DNA of 41,476 nucleotides, from contig JAIKWY010000109.1 in the NCBI GenBank assembly GCA_024684395.1, forward strand, positions 1-41,476. The letters run 5' to 3'. The first letter of the stretch is position 1; each line of letters begins with the position of its first letter. Shown in pieces: positions 16,326 to 24,524 of this stretch. Origin of the DNA: Oscillospiraceae bacterium (GTDB lineage Bacteria > Bacillota > Clostridia > Oscillospirales > Ruminococcaceae). The translations under genes were made by a program, and so were the position numbers. Below the pieces are notes generated by a model. That model searched no databases and was not told the origin of the DNA. It was given only the letters and a program-made list of their open reading frames with translations.

Positions 16326-17069
16326 TCAGCGTTCGTTCAACAGCGATGCGGTCATGGAAGATTTCCATGTAGAATAGATTTTGACATCCGCCGGATCAGG
16401 TGCTTCGCCGCTGTTCAGGGTGGCAAAGATGCGCATTCCGGCTGCTGCGCCGTCTGTGGCTTGCGTGGGCGGATGAGAGAGCAGCTTTCCGGGAACCGCC
16501 TGCACATAGCACTGCGGCGGCGCATCGTCTGCATCACGGATATGGAGATATGCCTCCGGCACCGGACTTTCTGTCAGCGTAAGCGCCAGACCCGGCGGGA
16601 GCAGGACTTCTGCCTCCTCGGATTTAGCATAATACGGCAACGCATCTGCCATGCGGATGACCGGTGTGCCTGCCGGGATACGGAACCGCAGGAGCGCAAT
16701 GCCCCGCCGGTCGCTGTATGCCGCAAGAAAGCCGTTTTCCGAGGTCGATGTGAAGCTCAGGGTGTGCCCTGCTGCCTTCATCGCCTCGTAATCCGAAAGC
16801 CGTTCCACCCGGGATGTCTGCAATTCCCGCACCGCCGGTGTGAAGGCGGAGAGCAGCACCCGCAAGGTCTCCCGCAGGCGTTCTTCATCTGCTAAAAGGG
16901 CAGGATTCAGGCGCTTTCCCTCCGCAGCCCGGAGCGTTTCCGTGCCGATGCCGGGGAAGAACAGCGCATTCACACCCACATACGCCTTCGGGTCGCCCCA
17001 GAACGGGTCGTCGCCCTCGACATCGCCGGTATACCACCGGACGGCATTGAGCTGGTCCTCTGTCAGCAT
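16326..17069 (-). CDS. ADP-ribosyltransferase-fold protein (R-S-E type)
   Basis: A 247-residue protein without a signal peptide. Its middle region carries the three hallmarks of R-S-E ADP-ribosyltransferases in the right order and spacing: R87 at the end of a strand (ELQTSRVER), the STS motif (SFTSTS, 105-110), and ExE (SEEAEVLLPPG, E152 and E154) followed by the usual VLLP strand. Such enzymes transfer ADP-ribose from NAD+ to a protein or small molecule, and the ExE form often targets arginine. Residues 1-80 are helical and resemble the N-terminal alpha-lobe of exoenzyme-type ARTs. GGAGG precedes the ATG. It sits between araA and the GH97 gene on the same strand. No antitoxin, ADP-ribosyl hydrolase or secretion gene is adjacent. 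The fold call is good; activity and target are unknown. Confidence 0.7.
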   Translation of the reverse strand: MLTEDQLNAVRWYTGDVEGDDPFWGDPKAYVGVNALFFPGIGTETLRAAEGKRLNPALLADEERLRETLRVLLSAFTPAVRELQTSRVERLSDYEAMKAAGHTLSFTSTSENGFLAAYSDRRGIALLRFRIPAGTPVIRMADALPYYAKSEEAEVLLPPGLALTLTESPVPEAYLHIRDADDAPPQCYVQAVPGKLLSHPPTQATDGAAAGMRIFATLNSGEAPDPADVKIYSTWKSSMTASLLNER

Positions 17070-17113
17070 GTGAACCTCCTTTCGTTTTAAGGATCTCAGA
17101 AAAAGCGGGTCTG

Positions 17114-17184
17114 AGGGGGGGCAACCCCCTCCCCCCTGTCCTCCCCCTTTGGGGGAGGTGCCGCCGAACGGCGGCGGAGGGGGT
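17114..17184 (-). repeat. GC-rich intergenic repeat, family 1, copy 2
   Basis: Three adjacent hairpins: GGGGGGGCAACCCCCTCCCC, CCTCCCCCTTTGGGGGAGG and CCGCCGAACGGCGG. The last two match 5600-5643 in the opposite orientation. On the plus strand a TTTTT follows. It lies in the 271-base gap between araA and the ART-fold gene and could act as a terminator or processing site within the operon. Confidence 0.8.
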
Positions 17185-17340
17185 GTTTTTCAGCCATTTT
17201 TTATTTACATCCATATGCAGCACGAGCCCGGACGCCATGTCCGGGCAAGTCTGCTATTACCAATGAATAAATAATCCTTTTCAGAAGATCCCCCTTCTGT
17301 ATCGCTGCCGTTCAGCGATCACCTTGATTTCGGGAACCGT

Positions 17341-18780
17341 TTATCTCCTTGCGTAGATCACATCGCCGAGCATCAGGTCACGCTCGAGGGTGTAGGGCTT
17401 GGTGTCCTTGTCAATGACAACCAGCTCGATGCCCATGATGGCTGCGAAATCATGCACAGCCTGTGTGGTGATCTCGTAGGACAGCACCGTGTGATGTGCG
17501 CCGCCGGCAATGATCCAGCAGGTCAGACCGTCGAGGAAGGACGGCTCCGGGCGCCACATGGTACGTGCTACCGGGAGATTCGGCATATCCTGGAACGGCT
17601 TCTCGCAGGTCACATCCTGGGAGATGAGACGCAGTCTGCCGCCGATGTCGATCAGGGAGATCGCCTTTGCCTTGCCAGCCTTGCCCTCGAACACGATACG
17701 TGCCGGATCCTCCTTGCCGCCGATGCCGAGGTGATGCACCTCGATGCGGGGCTTGTCGGCTGCGATGCTCGGGCATACTTCGAGCATGTGGGAGCCGAGG
17801 ATCAGCTCGTGCTTGTAATCATAGGTGTAGTCCTCCATGAACGAGGTCGCACCGTCCGGATACATCGCCTTGATGATGGCGGTCATGCCGGCGGTCTTCC
17901 AGTCGCCCTCTGCGCCGAAGCCGTAGCCCTTGTGCATGAGGTGCTGGGAAGCCAGACCCGGAAGCTGCTTCATGCCGTGCAGATCCTGGAAGGTGTTGGA
18001 GAATGCCATAGCCCCCTCACGAACGAGGATCTTCTCGATAGCGATCTCCTCACGAGCCTGGTAGCGGATCGCCTCGGTGTCCTTCTCCTCGAAGGTGTAG
18101 AGCTTGGCATACTCTGCCATCAGAGCGTCGATCTCGGCCTCCGTGACCTTGTGCATCTCCTGAACGAGATCACCGACTGCCCAGGTGTTGACCTGCCAGC
18201 CGAGCTTGATCTGTGCCTCGACCTTATCGCCCTCGGTGACTGCTACCTCACGCATGTTGTCGCCGAAGCGGACGATCTTCAGGCTGCGGCTGAACTTGGC
18301 GCCGACGGCGGCACGCTGCCACTGTGCGATCTTCTCCTGCACGGCGGGATCCTTCCAGTAGCCTGCAACGACCGTTCTCGGGGCGCGGAGTCTGGCGCCG
18401 ATGAAGCCGTGCTCACGGTCGCCGTGGGCGGACTGGTGCAGGTTCATATAGTCCATATCAATGGCTTCGTTCGGGATGGTCTCGTTGAACTGCGTATGCA
18501 GATGCAGCCAGGGCTTCTGGAGGAGCGTCAGACCGTTGATCCACATCTTGGACGGCGAGAACGTATGGCAGAAGGTGATGATGCCGGCGCACTCCTCATC
18601 GTAGTTTGCCTCTCTGACGACCTTCTCGATCTCTGCCTCCGTCTTGGCGGTCAGCTTGTATTCCACCGGGAACGGCAGCTTGAGACCGTCCACGATGACC
18701 TTAGAATCCTCCTCGACCTGCCGGATCGTCTCCTCACCGTACAGGAACTGCGAGCCCGTGATAAACCAGAATTTTGCCAT
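17341..18780 (-). CDS. araA: L-arabinose isomerase
   Basis: A 479-residue cytoplasmic enzyme converting L-arabinose to L-ribulose, Mn2+-dependent. The sequence follows the AraA family end to end: FWFITGSQFLYGEET at the N-terminus, CHTFSPSKMWINGL, LHTQFNETIP, MDYMNLHQSAHGDREHG, then the catalytic region with a Glu in GAEGDWKTAG, EDYTYD, HMLEVCPSIA and GGAHHTVLSYE near the end. Length is normal for the family. The ATG at 18780 is preferred because an ATG three codons upstream touches the AAAGGA site. The kinase gene is upstream; the gap between them (18781-18905) holds a partial repeat copy. Confidence 0.97.
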   Translation of the reverse strand: MAKFWFITGSQFLYGEETIRQVEEDSKVIVDGLKLPFPVEYKLTAKTEAEIEKVVREANYDEECAGIITFCHTFSPSKMWINGLTLLQKPWLHLHTQFNETIPNEAIDMDYMNLHQSAHGDREHGFIGARLRAPRTVVAGYWKDPAVQEKIAQWQRAAVGAKFSRSLKIVRFGDNMREVAVTEGDKVEAQIKLGWQVNTWAVGDLVQEMHKVTEAEIDALMAEYAKLYTFEEKDTEAIRYQAREEIAIEKILVREGAMAFSNTFQDLHGMKQLPGLASQHLMHKGYGFGAEGDWKTAGMTAIIKAMYPDGATSFMEDYTYDYKHELILGSHMLEVCPSIAADKPRIEVHHLGIGGKEDPARIVFEGKAGKAKAISLIDIGGRLRLISQDVTCEKPFQDMPNLPVARTMWRPEPSFLDGLTCWIIAGGAHHTVLSYEITTQAVHDFAAIMGIELVVIDKDTKPYTLERDLMLGDVIYARR

Positions 18781-18853
18781 GTTGATCATTCCTTTCTTCA
18801 GGAAGCACTGATTTGATCGGTAATCCAGTACTCCGGGGATAGTAAAAGCGTTT

Positions 18854-18902
18854 TCCGGGGCTGTGCCCCGTACCCGCTTCTCTGAAAGCCTGCTTTCAGA
18901 GA
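18854..18902 (-). repeat. Three-hairpin repeat, family 2, partial copy B
   Basis: It retains the second and third structures (CGGGGCTGTGCCCCGTACCC and TCTCTGAAAGC / GCTTTCAGAGA) but lacks the first. It lies in the araB-like to araA gap. Confidence 0.75.
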
Positions 18903-18905
18903 CTG

Positions 18906-20492
18906 TTAGATCTGTGCTGCCACACGTTCGGCAGCGATACCAGCCTGGTATTGTTTCATATAAGCAGCAAAGCCCTCCACATCCGCCTTTTCAGGCGAGA
19001 CCGTGCTGCCGTTCATGTCCTTGAATACATGGTTGCTGAGATAGTCCTGTAATGTCTGGGCTGTCGTTCTTTGTGTCATATACGCTGCAAGGAGCGCAAT
19101 GCCCCATGCGCCGCCCTCACCTGCCGACTGCATCAGCGTGATATCCGCACCGAGTGCGGCTGCCAGAATGCTCTGGCTCGGCACCGGATTCTTGAACAGA
19201 CCGCCGTGTGCATAGATGCGTTCGAGCTTGACCTGCTCCTCCTTCGTGAGGATGTCCATGCCGATGGCGAGCGTTGCCACCGTGCCATAGACAAGGCTGC
19301 GGGCAAGATCCTCTGCCGCAAAGCCCTTGTCGGGGCTGCGGAACAGGAGCGGCTTGCCGGCATCGAGCCCTGTCACCGGCTCACCGGCGTAATAGTTATA
19401 GGAGATGATGCCGCCGCAGTCCGGGGCGCCCTTTGCCGCCAGACCGTAGATCAGGTCGTAGAGCTGCGGCTTGGGCAGCTCCGTGCCCGCTGCTGCAAGT
19501 ACGCTGCCGAACAGCTTCACCCAGGCATCGAGGTCTGTGGTGCAGTTGTTGCAGTGTACCATCGCCACGGGAGCGCCGCAGGGAGTCGTCACGATGTCGA
19601 TCTCCCGGTGTACGGCTTTCAGGTTCTGTTCGAGCACGATCATCGCAAAGATGGATGTACCGGCGGAGACATTGCCTGTGCGGGGTGCGATGCTGTTGGT
19701 GGCTGCCATGCCGGTCTGCGCATCGCCCTCCGGCGGACAGAACGGAACGCCTGCCCGGAAAGTCCCGGTCGGGTCGAGGAGCTTTGCGCCCGCTTCGGTC
19801 AGCTTTCCGGCGCAGTCTCCCACGGGAACGATCTGCGGGAGGATGTCGGAGAGCTTCCTGGTGAAGCGTGTGCCCTGTGTCAGCTCGTCGAATTTCGCCG
19901 TCATAGCGGCATCGTAGTCACATGTCTGCGGGTCGATCGGGAAGATGCCCGATGCATCGCCGATGCCGATGACCTTTTCGCCGGTCAGCAGATAATGCAC
20001 ATAGCCGGCTAAAGTCGTCAGGAATGCGATCCGGTCGATATGCGGTTCGTCCTTCAGGATCGCCTGATAGAGATGGGCGATGCTCCAGCGCTGCGGGATG
20101 TTGAAGGAAAATGCCTCGGTGAGCTTGGCTGCCGCTTCCTCGGTCATGGTGTTGCGCCATGTCCGGAACGGCACCAGCTGCTCCCCTGCCTCGTCAAAGA
20201 CGAGATAGCCGTGCATCATTGCCGAGATGCCGAAGCCTGCGGTGGTCGTCAGCTTCTCGCCGTACTGTGCTTCCACATCCTGCATCAGGCTGCGGAAGCA
20301 ATCCTGCAAGCCCTCCTGCACCTCTGTGAGCGGGTACGTCCAGACGCCATCCGCCAGTGTGTTCTGCCAGTCGTGTACGCCCTGTGCGAGCGGGGTATGA
20401 TCCTCACCGATGAGGATCGCCTTGATGCGGGTGGAGCCAAGTTCAATGCCGATGCAGGTCTTGCCTGCACGGATCTGCTCTGTGACCGTCAT
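18906..20492 (-). CDS. araB: FGGY-family carbohydrate kinase, probable L-ribulokinase
   Basis: A 528-residue sugar kinase. The N-terminal phosphate-binding loop reads CIGIELGSTRIKAILI, and the C-terminal FGGY-type signature region is IYAHGGLFKNPVPSQSILAAALG followed by GEGGAWGIALLAAY. GISAMMHGYLVFD and RTWRNTMTEEAA fit substrate-site positions of ribulokinase and xylulokinase relatives. With araA next to it the expected substrate is L-ribulose, giving L-ribulose 5-phosphate. The protein is shorter than classical AraB (about 560 residues) and belongs to the variant clade often annotated only as FGGY kinase, so the substrate is inferred from context. Its start overlaps the permease stop (ATGA, 20489-20492). 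Confidence 0.85.
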   Translation of the reverse strand: MTVTEQIRAGKTCIGIELGSTRIKAILIGEDHTPLAQGVHDWQNTLADGVWTYPLTEVQEGLQDCFRSLMQDVEAQYGEKLTTTAGFGISAMMHGYLVFDEAGEQLVPFRTWRNTMTEEAAAKLTEAFSFNIPQRWSIAHLYQAILKDEPHIDRIAFLTTLAGYVHYLLTGEKVIGIGDASGIFPIDPQTCDYDAAMTAKFDELTQGTRFTRKLSDILPQIVPVGDCAGKLTEAGAKLLDPTGTFRAGVPFCPPEGDAQTGMAATNSIAPRTGNVSAGTSIFAMIVLEQNLKAVHREIDIVTTPCGAPVAMVHCNNCTTDLDAWVKLFGSVLAAAGTELPKPQLYDLIYGLAAKGAPDCGGIISYNYYAGEPVTGLDAGKPLLFRSPDKGFAAEDLARSLVYGTVATLAIGMDILTKEEQVKLERIYAHGGLFKNPVPSQSILAAALGADITLMQSAGEGGAWGIALLAAYMTQRTTAQTLQDYLSNHVFKDMNGSTVSPEKADVEGFAAYMKQYQAGIAAERVAAQI

Positions 20493-21571
20493 GTTACGCC
20501 CCCCTTTGGTACCTTTTCAGCTGCCGCAGATGCATTTGCCTTCTTGCGGCGTGCAATGATGACGCTCTGTACGACCAGGAAGATGCAGAGCATTGCGGCG
20601 ATCGTGATGCCGGTCCACCATGCCTGATCGAGTCCGACCGATGCCACGATGTTCTTAATGAGTTCGAGCGACAGTACGCCGAACAGCGTACCGATGATGT
20701 TGCCGACACCGCCGGTCAGCATCGTGCCGCCGATGATGGAAGCTGCAATGGCGTTCATCTCTGCGCCCATCGCATGGGACGGAGAGCCGGAGCCTACATG
20801 CATGAAGTAGACATAGCCGCCGATGCCCGCCAGCAGACCGCAGATCACATAGGAGGCGAAGGTCGTGCGCTTCACGTTGATGCCGAGCATCAGAGCGCTC
20901 TGCTTGTTGCCGCCGACTGCGTAGAAGTTTCTGCCGAGCTTTGTCCATTTGAGGACACAGAACAGCACGATGACGATCAGCAGCGCCACGATGACGCCGA
21001 TCTCGATGGTCGCCGGGATGTACTTGCCCTTTCTCGTATAGGAACCGAGCAGCGGAAGAACGATGCGGAAATCCTTGAGCGCCACGAAGCTCTCATTTTC
21101 CACATTGAAGGGATTCGTGTGGACGATGGTCGTCATGCCTCGTGCAAAGAACATGCCGGCGAGGGTGACGATGAACGGCTGCACGTTCAGGTAGGCGATC
21201 AGGTAGCCCTGCACCACGCCGAACGCCAGACCGATGCCGACTGCGATCAGCATGGAGACGAACACATTGCCGCCGCCCTGGTCGAGGTATACGGCACAGC
21301 ACATGGCAACGAGCGCCGTCACACCGCCGACGGAAATGTCGATGCCGCCGGTGATCATGACAAGGCTCATGCCGCAGGACAGGATGATCAGATACGCATT
21401 GGTGCTGATGAGATTCAGCATCTGCTGGGGTTTGCGGAAGCCCTCACCGAGGATCAGGATGGAAGCGATGTACATCACCAGGAATACGGCGATCGTAATG
21501 GTCGTCAGCAGGTTGGTGTCTGTCATGCGCTTGCCCGGATCCCGACGGAGGACATTGGGTAGATTCATCAT
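20489..21571 (-). CDS. yjfF: Sugar ABC transporter permease, YjfF-like
   Basis: A 360-residue membrane protein of the RbsC-type permease family (BPD_transp_2). It has about ten hydrophobic segments, the GGIDISVGGVTAL motif, and LNVQPFIVTLAGMFFARGM, a stretch characteristic of YjfF-type galactofuranose permeases. The coupling segment GINVKRTTFASYVICGLLAG and a hydrophilic Lys-rich C-terminus follow. GGAGGAATTATCT precedes the ATG. It pairs with the permease gene upstream to form a heterodimeric channel, and it is translationally coupled to the kinase downstream. The symbol is by analogy to ytfQRT-yjfF of E. coli; substrate specificity is inferred. Confidence 0.85.
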   Translation of the reverse strand: MMNLPNVLRRDPGKRMTDTNLLTTITIAVFLVMYIASILILGEGFRKPQQMLNLISTNAYLIILSCGMSLVMITGGIDISVGGVTALVAMCCAVYLDQGGGNVFVSMLIAVGIGLAFGVVQGYLIAYLNVQPFIVTLAGMFFARGMTTIVHTNPFNVENESFVALKDFRIVLPLLGSYTRKGKYIPATIEIGVIVALLIVIVLFCVLKWTKLGRNFYAVGGNKQSALMLGINVKRTTFASYVICGLLAGIGGYVYFMHVGSGSPSHAMGAEMNAIAASIIGGTMLTGGVGNIIGTLFGVLSLELIKNIVASVGLDQAWWTGITIAAMLCIFLVVQSVIIARRKKANASAAAEKVPKGGVT

Positions 21572-21591
21572 AGATAATTCCTCCGTTCAGA

Positions 21592-22674
21592 TCAGGTTTT
21601 TTCCGCCGATGCGCCGCCGTTGATCTTCTTGACGAGTGCCGAGAGCTTCTCTCTGACTGTCGGCGCACTCATCACAACGAGCAGGATGACAACCACTGCC
21701 TTATAGGCCGGCAGTGCTGCGGCGTTGACTTCAAATTTGTACAGTGTCGTCGTCAGGAACTGGATGACATAGGCACCGAGCACCGATGCAGCCATGTTGA
21801 ACTTGCCGCCGCTGAGGGCGTTGCCGCCGAGTGCGACTGCCAGGATGGCATCCATTTCGATGTCCTTGGCGATAACGGAATAGTTGATGGTGGAGATGCG
21901 GCTCACCTTGATGAGCGCTGCCACTGCGACGCAAAGACCGAGCAGCACATAGGTCAGGAGCTTGATGAGCTCAGGGTTCAGACCGTTCAGGCGGGAGGTC
22001 TTCTCGTTGATGCCGACAGACTGGACATAGAGCCCGAGCGTTGTGAATTTCAGCACGAGCCACGTCACCACAAAGCACACAATGGCAATGAGGAACGGTG
22101 CCGGTATCGGGATACCGGGGATGTAGTTGCCGTAGTAGCTGAAGCTCGGATCCTTGACGATCGGGAGCTCATTGTTGTTGATCCAGGCGGCGACAGAACG
22201 TCCGGCTGTGAACAGGATCAGCGTCGCGACCATCGGCTGTATCTTGAAATAGGCGACAAGCGCTCCGTTGAAGGCGCCGAAGAGCATCGAAACGATGCAG
22301 GCGATCACAAAAGCCACGATGATGGGTGCCTGCATTTCCTCGGAACGGCTGTCCGAGCCGCAGAGTACCCGCAGCAGCACGCTGCCGCTGATGGCGATGG
22401 CGGCGCCGACGGAAATATCCTGTCCGCCGGAGGCTGCGGTGACGAGTGTCATGCCGATGGCAAGGATCGCAAGCTCCGAGCCGCTGTCGATGATGGAGAT
22501 GAGCTGTCCGCTGAGGACGGGGTCGCCGTTGGCGTTGTCCTTCAGCGTGATGCGGAAGAAGGAGGGATCTGCGATCAGATTGAATAAAGCAAGCAGCAGC
22601 AAAGCTGCGATCGGGATCAGGATCTGATTGCGGGAGATCTGCTGCCAGATACCCGCCATTTTGTTATTCTGCAC
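21592..22674 (-). CDS. ytfT: Sugar ABC transporter permease, YtfT-like
   Basis: A 360-residue RbsC-type permease with AILAIGMTLVTAASGGQDISVGAAIAISG, FKIQPMVATLILFTAGRSVAAWINNNELP and a periplasmic-side GNYIPGIPIPAPF insertion as in YtfT. A GTG start at 22674 is preferred: AGGAGG lies 8 bases upstream at 22688-22683. The frame also holds a GTG at 22683, inside that site, and an ATG at 22659, too far from it. The start overlaps the ATPase stop (22664-22666) by a few codons, so translation is coupled. Forms the membrane part of the importer with the YjfF-like protein. Confidence 0.85.
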   Translation of the reverse strand: MQNNKMAGIWQQISRNQILIPIAALLLLALFNLIADPSFFRITLKDNANGDPVLSGQLISIIDSGSELAILAIGMTLVTAASGGQDISVGAAIAISGSVLLRVLCGSDSRSEEMQAPIIVAFVIACIVSMLFGAFNGALVAYFKIQPMVATLILFTAGRSVAAWINNNELPIVKDPSFSYYGNYIPGIPIPAPFLIAIVCFVVTWLVLKFTTLGLYVQSVGINEKTSRLNGLNPELIKLLTYVLLGLCVAVAALIKVSRISTINYSVIAKDIEMDAILAVALGGNALSGGKFNMAASVLGAYVIQFLTTTLYKFEVNAAALPAYKAVVVILLVVMSAPTVREKLSALVKKINGGASAEKT

Positions 22675-24184
22675 GGCTCTCACCTCCTGCGATGGTATTC
22701 ATAACGGCTGTCTGCGTGAGCTGGTCGCCGGTCAGTTCACCAACAAGCTTTCTGTCACGCATAACGAGCAGCCGCGAGCAGGTGCGGAGCATTTCGTCTG
22801 TTTCCGAGGAGATGAACGTGATGCTCATGCCCTCCGATGCCAGTTTCAGCACCAGCTTCTGGATCTCGACCTTGGTACCGACGTCGATGCCTCGTGTCGG
22901 TTCGTCGAGGATCAGGTATTTCGGATGGGTCAGAAGCCATCTGGCAAGGATGCACTTCTGCTGGTTGCCGCCGGACAACGAGCCGATCGGCGTGTTGACC
23001 GAAGCGGTCTTGATGTCGAGCAGCTTGATGTATTCATCGGCAAACTCGACTGCCTTTGCTCTGGAGAACGGCTTGAAGAAGCCGGTCTTGACCTGGAGCG
23101 CCAGGATGATGTTGTCCCGGACGGACAGATCCGCCACGATGCCGTCACGCTTTCTGTCCTCCGGCAGATACGCAATGCCGTGCTTCATCGCCTCACGGGG
23201 CGTGGTGATCTTGACGGTCATGCCGTCCATCATCACGGTGCCGCCGATGACTTTATCCGCACCGAAGATCGTGCGGACGCATTCGCTTCTGCCCGAACCG
23301 AGCAGACCGGTGAAGCCGTTGACCTCGCCCTTGCGGATCTTGAAGTTGAACGGGCTGATGCCCTCGGTGCTGCACAGTCCCCTGCCCTCGTAGACGGGAA
23401 CGCCGCCCTTGTCGGTGTATGCCGGTGCAGCCTCCTTGATGTCTGCCATGTCGTCGAGCTCCTTGCCGAGCATCTTGGAAACGAGCTGCACACGGGGCAG
23501 CGTCTCGATCTCGTACTCGCCGACGAGCGTGCCGTCACGGAGCACCGTGATACGGTCGCAGACCTCATAGACCTGGTCGAGGAAGTGTGTGACGAAGATG
23601 ATGCCAACGCCGTCATTTTTGAGCTTGCGCATCAGCTTGAAGAGCTTGGCGACCTCGGATTCATCGAGTGAGGAGGTCGGCTCATCAAGGATGAGCACGC
23701 TGCACTCCATGTCCACGGCTCTTGCGATGGCGACCATCTGCTGGACGGCGATGGAGCAGCTTGCAAGCTGCTGTGTGGCTTTTACGGCGATGCCGAGCGA
23801 ATCGAGCAGCTCCTGTGCTCTCGCATTCATGCTGCGCCACTTGATAAGGTGCCCGTCCCCTCTGCCGATGAAGATATTCTCGGCAACCGAGAGGTTCGGA
23901 CATAAGGAAATTTCCTGATAAACGGTGCTGATGCCGAGCTTCTGCGCCTCCTGCGGCGAATGGATCTGCACCGGACGCTCATGTCCTTTGAGCCAGATAT
24001 CGCCGTCATCCTTGGTATGAACGCCGGTCAGCACCTTGATCAGCGTGGATTTTCCGGCGCCGTTTTCCCCCATGAGGGCGTGTATCTCGCCCTTGCGCAG
24101 AGTGAAATCCACGTTCTGCAGCGCCTTGACACCCGGGAAGGACTTATAGATCCCCCGCAGCTCCAGCACGGAACCTTCACGCAT
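22664..24184 (-). CDS. ytfR: Sugar ABC transporter ATP-binding protein, YtfR/RbsA-like
   Basis: A 506-residue protein with two tandem nucleotide-binding domains. Domain 1 has Walker A GENGAGKST, a signature-like region SCSIAVQQMVAIARAV, Walker B SVLILDEPTSSLD and TVYQEISLCPNLSVAENIF. Domain 2 has the degenerate P-loop GLLGSGRSE usual for this family, the signature SLSGGNQQKCILARWL and Walker B YLILDEPTRGID. It energises uptake of a monosaccharide, here probably arabinose in furanose form. The start at 24184 is chosen for the GAGGTGATC Shine-Dalgarno 3 bases before it; longer readings from 24202 or 24223 have no such site. Separated from the binding-protein gene by a 340-base gap holding two repeat copies. 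Confidence 0.9.
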   Translation of the reverse strand: MREGSVLELRGIYKSFPGVKALQNVDFTLRKGEIHALMGENGAGKSTLIKVLTGVHTKDDGDIWLKGHERPVQIHSPQEAQKLGISTVYQEISLCPNLSVAENIFIGRGDGHLIKWRSMNARAQELLDSLGIAVKATQQLASCSIAVQQMVAIARAVDMECSVLILDEPTSSLDESEVAKLFKLMRKLKNDGVGIIFVTHFLDQVYEVCDRITVLRDGTLVGEYEIETLPRVQLVSKMLGKELDDMADIKEAAPAYTDKGGVPVYEGRGLCSTEGISPFNFKIRKGEVNGFTGLLGSGRSECVRTIFGADKVIGGTVMMDGMTVKITTPREAMKHGIAYLPEDRKRDGIVADLSVRDNIILALQVKTGFFKPFSRAKAVEFADEYIKLLDIKTASVNTPIGSLSGGNQQKCILARWLLTHPKYLILDEPTRGIDVGTKVEIQKLVLKLASEGMSITFISSETDEMLRTCSRLLVMRDRKLVGELTGDQLTQTAVMNTIAGGESRAE

Positions 24185-24235
24185 TTCGATCACCTCTGAC
24201 ATTGATAGTGTTAGGTATCTCAATTACCCCCTTCC

Positions 24236-24300
24236 TCCTGCTTCTCCCTACGAAAGCAGGAGGCATCGTGCAGGGTCACCCCCTGCGTCCCCATCGCTCC
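24236..24300 (-). repeat. Three-hairpin repeat, family 2, degenerate copy E
   Basis: It has CCTCCTGCTT / AAAGCAGGAGG around CTACG, then CAGGGTCACCCCCTGCGTCCCC. The order of hairpins matches the other copies, with divergent stems. It is part of the gap between the ATPase and binding-protein genes. Confidence 0.5.
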
Positions 24301-24430
24301 AGAACGACGTATCTGCGTCATTTTAAGGAGCGTTTCCTGTGAAAATCGCATAAAGAAAGTGCGGGGGACACAAGGGCATTTCCCCATATGCCGCTCCGCA
24401 CTTGTCTCATATTCAGTTGAAATCCCATCC

Positions 24431-24512
24431 CATTTCTTTTCTGCGAAAAGAAATGGCGTTGCTTGCGGGGCTTCGCCCCGTACCCCAGCCTCTGAAACTG
24501 TGTTTGCAGAGG
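24431..24512 (-). repeat. Three-hairpin repeat, family 2, copy C
   Basis: CATTTCTTTTC-TGC-GAAAAGAAATG (24431-24455), GCGGGGCTTCGCCCCGTACCCC (24466-24487) and CTCTGAAACTGTGTTTGCAGAG (24490-24511). It lies directly after the binding-protein gene. In this position such hairpins commonly protect upstream mRNA and reduce read-through, giving more binding protein than ATPase; that role is inference. Confidence 0.8.
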
Positions 24513-24524
24513 CGCCAGTCATGA

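Noticed and set aside
13010-16372. A 1120-codon open frame on the plus strand
   Set aside because: It is antisense to the GH97 gene and arises from its GC-biased third positions. It has no recognisable domain, no convincing ribosome site, and the minus-strand reading has clear catalytic motifs.
17452-18816. A 454-codon open frame on the plus strand
   Set aside because: Antisense shadow of araA; same reasoning as for the other complementary frames.
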